A stretch of 64,000 bases of DNA from Bin5 sp965204525. Its GTDB lineage: Bacteria > Chloroflexota > Anaerolineae > Caldilineales > Caldilineaceae. Location of the stretch: NCBI GenBank assembly GCA_965204525.1, contig OZ241994.1, positions 2,852,001 to 2,916,000 on the forward strand, read 5' to 3'. Under the pieces are notes generated by a model. That model saw nothing but the letters and a program-made list of their open reading frames with translations. It did no database searches and was not told where the DNA came from. The position numbers were made by a program, and so were the translations under genes. Position 1 is the stretch's first letter, and the number at the start of each line of letters is the position of its first letter. Below, piece by piece: positions 26,952-35,383 of this stretch.

Positions 26952-27440
26952 TCAATTCCTTTGTGTCTTTGTCCAACCAGAATCGGCTGGTTCCGGAGGA
27001 AGAATTTCAACAGGTATGTGACCACGCTTTAGATTCCCAGTAGGACCAAAGCAGTCAATCATCTGCGTTTCTGCAGCCTCGATTTCGCTCGACGCCATTC
27101 GGCAAAACCAGAACTCCAAGCTTGTAGAAAACACTTGGCGAATCTGTCTAATCTCTGTTTTTGGCCGCCTGCAGTGCTCCATGAAGCGACGGCGAAGATC
27201 AGCTGTTTTTCCAATGTAAACAGCCGTGAATAGGCACTCCATAAGGTCGTTAGGGTTTATCCAGCTGTCTCGACGTTTGGTGCCTGGGGGCGGAGTACAG
27301 AGAGCATAGATCCCCGACTCAGATGGAACCGCGTTGGAATCGGACAAAACAAACTTTACCGAACGCCAGCGATTACCGCGGACCTGGAACTGAGTTAGCC
27401 TGGCCCACGGTTCGCGTTCTATGCTCCAACCGTGCCGCAT
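26952..27440 (-). CDS. GIY-YIG endonuclease domain protein
   Basis: A 162-aa protein consisting almost wholly of a GIY-YIG nuclease fold: GIYAL at 43-47, VYIGKT at 74-79, the conserved Arg in DLRRRFMEHCR, the metal-binding Glu in AAETQMIDCFGP and Asn in GNLKRG. All catalytic positions are present. ATG 27440 is chosen because AAAGGAG lies just upstream; the frame is open further to 27500. It precedes the DGQHR gene by 3 nt. A stand-alone GIY-YIG nuclease paired with a DndB-like sensor beside an Ssp cassette suggests a cleavage effector (inference). Confidence 0.8.
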   Translation of the reverse strand: MRHGWSIEREPWARLTQFQVRGNRWRSVKFVLSDSNAVPSESGIYALCTPPPGTKRRDSWINPNDLMECLFTAVYIGKTADLRRRFMEHCRRPKTEIRQIRQVFSTSLEFWFCRMASSEIEAAETQMIDCFGPTGNLKRGHIPVEILPPEPADSGWTKTQRN

Positions 27441-27724
27441 TGCTTTTCTCCTTTCGTAAAGCAATTGTTTAACCTTACCGCTGCAAGTCTCCCGTGTCAA
27501 AAAATGCTCTGTAGAAAAAGGGGGCAGTTCCTGTCATTCATTCGTGACGACAGGGACAGACGCATTTGGTGCCGATTGGAATTTGCTGTATGCGCAAGGA
27601 AGTCACCCAAGAATTTGACATAAAGGGCGATAGCTTTTTGTCGCTTTCAAAAGGCCGACTGACAAAATGACTCACAACTACTGCCACTCCTCTGACCAAA
27701 TACTGGAGCCACATATAACGTACT

Positions 27725-28262
27725 ATGGCGAAATCTTCAGTTTCACGTCGTGAGTTTATGAAGGGGGCGGCTGTTGTTGGCGGCGGTGTGCTGCTGGCCG
27801 GCTGTGCGGCTGAACCGGCTGCGCCGGAGGCGGTGGCAGAGTCGGCGCCGGTGACGGCGATGACGGCGGAGGAGATCCTGACGCCACTGGGGCTGATGCC
27901 GGGGTCGCCGGACCATCCGAAGGGCTGGACGACAGCGCTGCCGGACCCGCCCGAGGGGATGCCGCTGTCGCCGCCGGTGACGGTTACGTCGTTCACGCGC
28001 ACCGACGCGGATACACGCTTCCAGGGCGACGACGACATCTACGACAACATCAGCCTGCGCTATCGCAAGGCCCTCTACGGGATCAGTTATGAGTTTCCCT
28101 AGACCTACGTGCGGGGCGAGGAGCGCGACCAGGAGATGAACCTTGCGCTGGCCGCCGGGGATATTCCAGAGTTAATGCCGGGAATCCCGCTGTCGATGTT
28201 TCAGGATATGGTCGCGGGCGACCTGGCGGCCGACATTACCGATGTCTACGAAGCGACCGCGC
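27725..28262 (+). pseudogene. Broken copy of duplicated solute-binding lipoprotein
   Basis: The translation is nearly identical to the N-terminal third of the binding proteins at 29905 and 32513. It has a TAG at 28100 replacing the TGG for Trp in IPWTYV, and homology ends at about 28262. At its 5' side homology starts only at ACTATGGCG, so the promoter and ribosome-binding site of the other copies are missing. It cannot yield a functional protein. Confidence 0.85.
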
Positions 28263-28335
28263 AATCGAAAGCGGGGAAGTGGGGGCGCAGACGGGATCTG
28301 ACCGTGCGCCAGGGGACCAGCCCCCTATCGTTTCT

Positions 28336-28600
28336 CATGTAGATCCCAAACGGGTCCACGAGCTTGCGAGTGTCAATGGAGCGGGTGAGACGCCTGCGAT
28401 GTCAGGCGGCAGCCCGCGCGAAAACTCTTGGTTTCAAATTGAACGCACATGAGTTCCTGCCTATAAGATAATTATCATATTATTGTAGATAAGCGCTGTT
28501 CTGTCTCTTGAAAATTTTTTCTCGCAAACGCTCGTGGATCTCTCGTAAACGCTCGTACGAGCGTTTACCTGTTCCCGTACGAGTGCACGACCTGTGTTCA
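28336..28600. repeat. Duplicated downstream tail and control array, copy A
   Basis: From CAAACGGGTCCACGAGCTTG onward this matches the region after the intact binding-protein gene (31698-31960). It ends with the repeat array containing the ACGAGCGTTTAC palindrome. Between 28600 and 29320 there is unrelated, gene-free sequence apart from the palindrome at 28972. Confidence 0.7.
28521..28590. promoter_or_regulatory. Palindromic operator-like array (copy A)
   Basis: A perfect 24-bp palindrome (28545-28568) is made of GTAAACGCTCGT and its complement ACGAGCGTTTAC. It is preceded by a direct half-site CGCAAACGCTCGT and followed by CGTACGAGTGCACG. The symmetric centre and AAACG half-sites resemble LacI-family operators. 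The binding protein is unknown. Confidence 0.55.
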
Positions 28601-28971
28601 GGGAACGCTTCGCCAATCTTTTCGTGCAATTGCACTGAACTTGTATCTCTTTAGCTCACCTTGAAACCCTGCCCTTTCACCGAACGCAGACGAAAGAGAC
28701 AACCACGTCTTACCCTCTATCTCCTGGCCACCGCCATTCCCTCAAATCACAGCCTTGGCCCCGACGAGTCTGCCGTAGTCCTCGTTGCAGCCAGAGTCGG
28801 CCGCGCCGGAGAGCCCCGGAAGCTTGTCAACACGACTGACCTGCCGGCCCTCAGGAGGATGGAACTACGCGGCGCCATGGCCCTGCCCAAACCCATGCAC
28901 AACATGGACAAATAGCCTGGATCCGCCCCAAAACACCCCAAAAACATGCCTTTGAGCGGACAAAGCGGACA

Positions 28972-28999
28972 TATTTTTATGAATAAATTCATAAAAATA
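28972..28999. promoter_or_regulatory. AT-rich perfect inverted repeat
   Basis: TATTTTTATGAA and TTCATAAAAATA form a 12-bp perfect stem around TAAA. It could be a terminator-like hairpin or a protein-binding site. It lies in gene-free sequence between two control arrays. Confidence 0.4.
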
Positions 29000-29335
29000 C
29001 ACCGTCGTCATCGGCATTCTTTGCCTTCTTCTTCTGAAGGAAGTCCCATGTGAAACCACGGATTTTCGCGCCGTCTACAAAGCAGGAATGCAGAAGCACA
29101 GCCTGCCTCTGCAGAATCTACAACCCCCTATTCCCGTTTGGGAGCCACCTTGGGAGTCGTTGACATTTCTATAAGGCAGGCAAGATCCGCGCAATCGAAG
29201 GCGGGAAAGTAGAGGTACAAACGGTATCCGGCCGCGAGCCAGTGGCCCCACCCGTTCGCCGCCTCCTGCCTACGCTCATCAAATTATTCTTATGTCATTA
29301 AGTTGCTATGATCATCGGAATTTTTTCACGCAAAC

Positions 29336-29415
29336 TCTCGTAAACGCTCGTGCATCTCTCGTGCATCTCTCGTACGAGCGTTTACCTGTTCCCTACGAGT
29401 TCCCGTACGAGTGCT
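29336..29415. promoter_or_regulatory. Operator-like array (copy B), partly degenerated
   Basis: The half-sites CGTAAACGCTCGT, two CTCTCGTGCAT units and CGTACGAGCGTTTAC occur in the same order as in copies A and C, but the full palindrome is broken on its left side. The array lies about 350 bp upstream of the promoter at 29763. Confidence 0.5.
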
Positions 29416-29762
29416 CGCCCTGTATTCAGGGAGCGCCCAGCCCGGCTTTTCCTGCAGTTACACCAATACTGTCTCTCTTCAGCCCATTTTGAAACCCCGC
29501 AATGCGCCCGCCGAAGGGCGGGGCCACGGGGCAAAGCCACCGAACGCAGCCGGAAGAGCTTGCCTTCTCGACACACCTTCAAAATGTCAACGAACCCTGG
29601 TTGGTGGGGAGGTGCCCGCTATCCACTTTTTATTGTGGTCGCAGTCTCTCCGACGGCGGTTAAGACGGTCCTCGAACTGTCCTACGAAGCGCCCGTCCCC
29701 GAACTGGGGGTCCGAAATTGGCTGGCCGGTTGGTCGGGACAGAGTCCCCGGGCGAACCGTGT

Positions 29763-29791
29763 TTGACACTGCTGGTGAGCCGTGCTATAGT
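29763..29791 (+). promoter_or_regulatory. Sigma-70-type promoter for solute-binding gene 1
   Basis: TTGACA (29763-29768), 17-bp spacer, TATAGT (29786-29791). The same promoter is repeated base for base upstream of the second gene copy. It leaves a leader of about 105 nt before the ATG at 29905. Confidence 0.75.
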
Positions 29792-29904
29792 CGCGCGGGA
29801 ATTGCCTCACTGTTTTGTCCTCCGGATTCGACCAGCGCGCTATATCAGTACAGTACGGTTCATACAGAAGACATAACGGCTTTGCGCCGAGGGAGGAATG
29901 CACT

Positions 29905-31695
29905 ATGGCGAAATCGTCGGTTTCACGTCGCAGTTTTATGAAGGGGGCGGCTGTTGTTGGCGGTGGGGTGCTGCTGGCCGGCTGTGCGCCTGAAGCGGCT
30001 GCGCCGGAGGCGGTGGCAGAGTCGGCGCCGGTGACCGCGATGACGGCGGAGGAGATCCTGACGCCGCTGGGGCTGATGCCGGGCTCGCCGGATCATCCGA
30101 AGGGCTGGACGACGATGCTGCCGGACCCGCCCGAGGGGATGCCGCTCTCGCCGCCGGTGACGGTTACTTCGTTCACGCGCACGGACGCGGATACACGCTT
30201 CCAGGGCGACGATGACATCTACGACAATATCAGTCTGCGCTATCACAAGGCGCTCTTCGGGATCAGTTTTGAGATTCCCTGGACCTACGTGCGAGGCGAA
30301 GAGCTCGACCAGAAGATGAACCTGGCGCTGGCCGCCGGGGATATTCCAGAATTTATGCCGGGAATCGGGCTGTCGATGTTCCAGGACATGGTAGCGGGCG
30401 ACCTGGTGGCGGATATTACGGACGTCTATGAGGCGACCGCGCACCCGAAGTGGGTCAAAGAGTCGCTGGCATGGGGCGATAACCAGCTGTGGGCCTTTGC
30501 CGAGGTGGACGGCCGCAAGAAAGCGTTCCCGAGGGTTGCCCAGGCGGGCCAAAATGAGCAGATCCTCTTCATCCGCGAAGACTGGCTGGAGAAGGTAGGC
30601 ATGGAGCCGCCGGCGACGCTGGAGGAGATGGAGGCGGTTGCCGAGGCTTTCGTCACCAACGACCTGGGCGCGGGCCCGCCCGGCACGACGGTCGGTGTGA
30701 TGGCGTCGCGCGACCTGCAGAGCTGGTACGGCGGCCTGGGACCGGTCTTCGGCGGCTTTGGCGTGCTGCCCTCCTGGTACACCGAGGTAAGTACTTTCAC
30801 CAAGGATGGGCAGGGCGGTCTGCGTTTCGACGGTATTCAGCCGGCGATGAAAGATGCGCTGGCCTTTATCCGCGGCTGGTACGAGAAGAAGATTCTGAGT
30901 CCCGACTTCTTCACGAAAGGTTACCAGGAGAACCGCACCGAGATCGAGGGCAATCGCGTCGGCATGAACTACACGCATCCCTGGGGCGGTGTGGTCGGCG
31001 GGGGCATGGGCAGCATGGCCAACGACCCTGAGGCCCGCTGGACCTGGATCGATGTGCCGGCAGGCCCGGTGCGCAAGGGCAAGAATTTCTACAGGCCGCT
31101 GCTGCAATCGGTCTTCCCCTTCCGTAAGGACTTTGAACACGTGGACAAGGTGTTGAAGCAGGCGAATCACGAGGCTGAGGTCGTGCTCAGTCCGGAACTG
31201 CGCTATCACGGATTTGAAGGCCACAACTACGAGTGGGTCGAGGGCGAGGACAGGGTTGAGATGCTGGCGGGCGGCACGCACGGATACGGGCTTATCAGGA
31301 CCCGCGGCGGCAACAATATCAGCCCGACCTCGAATATGAGGCGAATCCTGTGGGAGCTCAACTACAAGGAGACGGTGCCGCGCGCGGATTGGGATGCGAT
31401 GATGGAGCTTAAGCTGGACGACCCGACCGGTCTGCAGACGATGCAGAACGAGGGCTGGTTGTTTCTGGCGGAGCATTCGCTGGCGGACACGATCCCCAAC
31501 GAGTGGACCGCGGCGCCGACCGAACTGCAGAAGGAGAAGTGGAGCGGGCTGCAAAAGCTGACGGATGAGACCTATTTCGGGATCATCACCGGCCAGTTGC
31601 CTGTGGACGCGTTCGACGAGTATGTGACAAGGTGGAAGGCGCAGGGCGGGGATGAGATCTTGGCTGAGATCAACGAGTGGTGGGCGAACAAATAG
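29905..31695 (+). CDS. Tat/lipoprotein solute-binding protein (LipO-like), copy 1
   Basis: A 596-aa protein starting MAKSSVSRRSFMKGAAVVGG with lipobox LLAGC. The twin arginine and lipobox indicate Tat export and lipid anchoring. The mature part belongs to the large (about 550-600 aa) solute-binding proteins that pair with LplB/LplC permeases for oligosaccharides. GGGAGGAA stands ahead of ATG 29905. It is a close duplicate of the protein at 32513; the two differ mainly at scattered surface-type positions, which may reflect different ligands. It is transcribed from the promoter at 29763, separately from the permeases. Confidence 0.85.
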   Translation: MAKSSVSRRSFMKGAAVVGGGVLLAGCAPEAAAPEAVAESAPVTAMTAEEILTPLGLMPGSPDHPKGWTTMLPDPPEGMPLSPPVTVTSFTRTDADTRFQGDDDIYDNISLRYHKALFGISFEIPWTYVRGEELDQKMNLALAAGDIPEFMPGIGLSMFQDMVAGDLVADITDVYEATAHPKWVKESLAWGDNQLWAFAEVDGRKKAFPRVAQAGQNEQILFIREDWLEKVGMEPPATLEEMEAVAEAFVTNDLGAGPPGTTVGVMASRDLQSWYGGLGPVFGGFGVLPSWYTEVSTFTKDGQGGLRFDGIQPAMKDALAFIRGWYEKKILSPDFFTKGYQENRTEIEGNRVGMNYTHPWGGVVGGGMGSMANDPEARWTWIDVPAGPVRKGKNFYRPLLQSVFPFRKDFEHVDKVLKQANHEAEVVLSPELRYHGFEGHNYEWVEGEDRVEMLAGGTHGYGLIRTRGGNNISPTSNMRRILWELNYKETVPRADWDAMMELKLDDPTGLQTMQNEGWLFLAEHSLADTIPNEWTAAPTELQKEKWSGLQKLTDETYFGIITGQLPVDAFDEYVTRWKAQGGDEILAEINEWWANK

Positions 31696-31697
31696 AG

Positions 31698-31960
31698 GTC
31701 AAACGGGTCCACGAGCTTGCGAGTGTCAATAGAGCGAGTGAGACGCCTGCGATGTCAGGCGGCAGCCCGCGCGAAAACTCTTGGTTTCAAATTGAACGCA
31801 CGTGAGTTTCTGCTTGTCAAATAATTATTATATTACTGCGAATAAGCGCTGTTCTCTCTCTTGAAATTTTTTTCTCGCAAACGCTCGTAAACGCTCGTGG
31901 ATCTCTCGTAAACGCTCGTACGAGCGTTTACCTGTTACATACGAGTTCCCGTACGAGCGC
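31698..31960. repeat. Duplicated downstream tail and control array, copy C
   Basis: Matches 28336-28600 over almost its full length, including TTTCAAATTGAACGCAC (a short repeat also found inverted at about 3195-3213). It shows that gene copy and tail were duplicated as one unit. Confidence 0.7.
31874..31960. promoter_or_regulatory. Palindromic operator-like array (copy C)
   Basis: Three direct AAACGCTCGT half-sites end in the perfect 24-bp palindrome at 31908-31931 (GTAAACGCTCGT plus its complement), followed by CGTACGAGCGCACG. This is the best preserved of the three arrays. Confidence 0.55.
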
Positions 31961-32369
31961 ACGACCTGTGTTCAGGGAGCGCCCAGCCCAGTTTTTCCTG
32001 CAGTTACCCTGAAACAGTCTCTCTTCAGCCCGCTTTGAAACCCCGCAATGCGCCCGCCGAAGGGCGGGGCCACGGTGCAAAGCCACCGCACGCAGCCGGA
32101 AGAGCTTGCCTTCTCGACACACCTTGAAAATGTCAACGGGCCCTGGTTAGTGGGGAGGTGCCTGCTATCCACTTTTTATTGTGGTCGCAGTCTCTCCGAC
32201 GGCGGTTGAGACCGCCCAAAGGCGAGGAGAGAGTGGAGAGAAGTGAGGAGAGAGTAAAGCCGTTTGGTTCGCCCGAGATTGGATCGTGGCGTGGCCATGG
32301 CTCCGTTGCTACCCGAGGTATTGGGATTTGTACCCTGGGTTTGGACTGCATGCCCCGGGCGAACCGTGT

Positions 32370-32398
32370 TTGACACTGCTGGTGAGCCGTGCTATAGT
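32370..32398 (+). promoter_or_regulatory. Sigma-70-type promoter for solute-binding gene 2
   Basis: TTGACA (32370-32375), 17-bp spacer, TATAGT (32393-32398), identical to the promoter at 29763, followed by a leader of about 115 nt to the ATG at 32513. Confidence 0.75.
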
Positions 32399-32512
32399 CG
32401 CGCGGGAATTGCCTCACGGTTTTGTCTACCGGATTCGACCAGCGCGCTATATCAGTAGAGAACAGTTCTAGTCACAAGACATAGCGGCTTTGCGCCGAGG
32501 GAGGAATGCACT

Positions 32513-34303
32513 ATGGCGAAATCTTCAGTTTCACGTCGCAGTTTTATGAAGGGGGCGGCTGTTGCTGGCGGCGGGGTGCTGCTGGCCGGCTGTGCGCCTG
32601 AAGCGGCCGCGCCGGAGGCGGTGGCAGAGTCGGCGCCGATGACCGCGATGACGGCGGAGGAGATCCTGACCCCGCTGGGGCTGATGCCGGGGTCGCCGGA
32701 CCATCCGAAGGGCTGGACGACCGATCTGCCGGACCTGCCGGAAGGGATGCCGCTGAATCCGCCGGTGACGATCACTTCGTTTACGCGCACGGACGCGGAC
32801 ACGCGCTTCCAGGGCGACGACGACATCTACGACAACATCAGCCTGCGCTACATCAAGGCGCTGTTCGGCATCGAGTACGACATCCCCTGGACGTATGTGC
32901 AGGGCGAGGAGCGCGACCAGAAGATGAACCTGGCGATGGCGGCCGGCGATATTCCGGACCTGATGCCGGGCATCGCGCTGGCGATGTTCCAGGACATGGT
33001 AGCGGGCGACCTGGTGGCGGATATCACCGACGTCTATGAGGCGACTGCGCACCCGAAATGGGTCAAGGAGTCGCAGGCATGGGGCGACAACCAGCTGTGG
33101 GCGTACGCAGAGGTGGACGGCCGCAAGATGGCTTTCCCGAGCATTGCCCAGGCCGGCCAGGATGAGCAGATCCTTTTCATCCGCACGGACTGGCTGGACA
33201 AGGTGGGCATGGATGCGCCGACGACGCTGGAGGAGATGGAGGCGGTCGCCGAGGCCTTCGTCACGAACGATCTGGGCGCGGGCCCGCCCGGCACCACGGT
33301 CGGCGTGATGGCGTCGCGTGACCTGCAGAGCTGGTACGGCGGCCTGGGACCGGTCTTTGGCGGGTTTGGCGTGCTGCCGTCGTGGTATACGAGTGTGAGC
33401 ACATTTACGAAGGACGGGCAGGGCGGCCTGAAGTTCGACGGCATCGACCCGGCGATGAAGGATGCGCTGGCGCTGGTACGCCGCTGGTACGAGAAGAAGA
33501 TCCTGAGCCCCGACTTTTTCACAAAGGGCTACCAGGAGAACCGCACCGAGGTCGAGGGCAACCGCGTGGGCATGAACTACACGCATCCCTGGGGCGGTGT
33601 GGTAGCGGGGGCGATCGGCAGCATGGCGAACGATCCCGAGGCCCGCTGGGACTGGTTTGACGTGCCTGCCGGCCCGGTGCGCAAGGGCAAGAACTACTTC
33701 AGCCCGCTGCGCACAGGCGTGTTCCCGTTCCGCAAGGGTTCTGAGCATATTGACAAGATCCTGATGCAGGCGAACTTCGAGGCGGAGATCGTGCTCAGCC
33801 CGCAGCGGCGCTATCACGGCTTCGAAGGGCACAACTATGAGTGGGTCGAGGGCGAGGACAGGGTTGTGCCTCTGTCGGGCGGCACGCATGGGTACGGCAT
33901 CATCAACACCCGCGGCGGCGCCAACATCAGCCCGACCTCGAACATGAACAACATTCAGTGGAAGCTGAACTATAAGGAGACTGTGCCGCGCGACGAGTGG
34001 GACGCGATGATGGAGTTGCTGCTGGACGACCCGACCGGTCTGCAGACGATGCAGGACGAGGGCTGGCTGTTCCTGGCGGAGCATTCGCTGGCGGACACGA
34101 TCCGCAATGAGTGGAACGCGGCGCCGACCGAGCTGCAGAAGGAGAAGTGGACGCAGCTGCAGACGCTGACGGACGAGACCTACTTCGCCATCATCACCGG
34201 CCAGCTGCCCGTGGACGCCTTTGACGAGTATGTGACGACGTGGCTGGCGCAGGGCGGCGAGGCGGTCCTGGCTGAGATCAACGAATGGTGGGCCGCGAAA
34301 TAG
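32513..34303 (+). CDS. Tat/lipoprotein solute-binding protein (LipO-like), copy 2
   Basis: A 596-aa paralogue of the protein at 29905 with the same SRRSFMKG Tat motif and LLAGC lipobox. It lies directly upstream of the LplB-type permease and is therefore the likely cognate binding protein of the transporter. A hairpin with a T-run follows its stop and should let more binding protein than permease be made. GGGAGGAA precedes the start. The substrate is likely an oligosaccharide, but it cannot be named from sequence. Confidence 0.85.
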   Translation: MAKSSVSRRSFMKGAAVAGGGVLLAGCAPEAAAPEAVAESAPMTAMTAEEILTPLGLMPGSPDHPKGWTTDLPDLPEGMPLNPPVTITSFTRTDADTRFQGDDDIYDNISLRYIKALFGIEYDIPWTYVQGEERDQKMNLAMAAGDIPDLMPGIALAMFQDMVAGDLVADITDVYEATAHPKWVKESQAWGDNQLWAYAEVDGRKMAFPSIAQAGQDEQILFIRTDWLDKVGMDAPTTLEEMEAVAEAFVTNDLGAGPPGTTVGVMASRDLQSWYGGLGPVFGGFGVLPSWYTSVSTFTKDGQGGLKFDGIDPAMKDALALVRRWYEKKILSPDFFTKGYQENRTEVEGNRVGMNYTHPWGGVVAGAIGSMANDPEARWDWFDVPAGPVRKGKNYFSPLRTGVFPFRKGSEHIDKILMQANFEAEIVLSPQRRYHGFEGHNYEWVEGEDRVVPLSGGTHGYGIINTRGGANISPTSNMNNIQWKLNYKETVPRDEWDAMMELLLDDPTGLQTMQDEGWLFLAEHSLADTIRNEWNAAPTELQKEKWTQLQTLTDETYFAIITGQLPVDAFDEYVTTWLAQGGEAVLAEINEWWAAK

Positions 34304-34323
34304 TGGATAGTGAAGAGTGGATA

Positions 34324-34360
34324 GTGGATAGTAGGGAGATGCCTGCTATCCACTTTTTTT
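34324..34360 (+). terminator. Hairpin with T-run between binding protein and permease
   Basis: GTGGATAG (34324-34331) pairs with CTATCCAC (34346-34353), followed by seven T residues. This is a rho-independent terminator or attenuator placed just before the permease ATG at 34364. Confidence 0.7.
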
Positions 34361-34363
34361 ATT

Positions 34364-35314
34364 ATGCAAGCGTTGTCTCCGATTGTTGACGATCTGAAGG
34401 AACAGGCCTCGAGGTTTGTTCGCTATCTGCCGCGGCTGTGGCCGCTGTACGTGATGGTGATCCCGGCGCTGATTCACCTGGTGCTGCTCAGCTATTACCC
34501 GATGTACGGGATCCGGATCGCGTTCCAGGAGTACAAGCCGGCGCTGGGCTTTGACAAGTCGCCCTGGGTGGGGCTGAAGCAGTTTCAGCTGATGCTGGAC
34601 AACCCCTCCTTCTGGCAGATCTTTCGCAATACGATCGTTATCGCGACTTCGAAGATCGTCACGCTGCAGTTCTGCGCGGTTATTCTGGCGCTGCTGCTGA
34701 ACGAGGTGCGGAAGCTGTTCTACAAACGGAGCGTGCAGAGCCTGGTCTACCTGCCCTACTTTCTGTCGTGGATTGTGCTGGGCGGGATCATGCTGGAGAT
34801 GCTGGGCTCGGCCGGCGTGGTCAACCAGCTGTTGCAGCGGGCGGGGGTGGAGCAGCCGATCATCTTCCTGGGCAACAACCGCACCTTTGTGCCCACGCTG
34901 GTCGCCAGCCATCTCTGGCAGCAGGTGGGCTGGGCGACGATCCTGTACCTGGCGGCGCTGACCAGTATCGACCCGCAGCTGCTGGAGGCGGCGGCGATCG
35001 ACGGGGCGGGCCGGTTCCAGCGCGTCCTCTATATCATTCTGCCGGGCGTTCTGCCGACGCTGCTGCTGGTGCTGTGCCTGGACTTCGGGTTGCTCTTCAA
35101 TGCGGCCGGTTTCGACCAGGTGCTGAACCTCTACAATCCGGCGGTCTACTCGACGGGCGACATTCTGGACACGTGGATCTACCGCGAGGGTCTGCTGGGC
35201 GCGCGTTTCAGTTTGGCGACGGCGGTGGGGCTGGTGCGTTCGGTGCTGGGGCTGATTTTGATTGTGGTCAGTTTGCGGTTGATCTCGCGGTTTACGGATT
35301 ATCAGGTCTACTAG
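34364..35314 (+). CDS. ABC transporter permease, LplB type
   Basis: A 316-aa inner-membrane protein with six predicted helices. The cytoplasmic EAA loop EAAAIDGAGRFQRVLYIILP contacts the ATPase. It matches LplB-type sugar permeases that work with LplC and LipO. Its ATG is 4 nt after the T-run of the terminator, so ribosome binding may depend on sequence inside the hairpin. The ATPase subunit is not encoded nearby and probably is shared from elsewhere (a common MsmK-like arrangement). Confidence 0.85.
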   Translation: MQALSPIVDDLKEQASRFVRYLPRLWPLYVMVIPALIHLVLLSYYPMYGIRIAFQEYKPALGFDKSPWVGLKQFQLMLDNPSFWQIFRNTIVIATSKIVTLQFCAVILALLLNEVRKLFYKRSVQSLVYLPYFLSWIVLGGIMLEMLGSAGVVNQLLQRAGVEQPIIFLGNNRTFVPTLVASHLWQQVGWATILYLAALTSIDPQLLEAAAIDGAGRFQRVLYIILPGVLPTLLLVLCLDFGLLFNAAGFDQVLNLYNPAVYSTGDILDTWIYREGLLGARFSLATAVGLVRSVLGLILIVVSLRLISRFTDYQVY

Positions 35315-35383
35315 TTTTTAGTAGGCAGTTTTTAGTTTTTAGTGAGACGCCTGCTTCACCAATTTGCAGAAAGGAAAGAAACA

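Noticed and set aside
29923..34084. Minus-strand frames of over 500 codons opposite both binding-protein genes
   Set aside because: They mirror each other only because the sense genes are duplicated; composition is Arg/His-rich and no start signal or family is seen.
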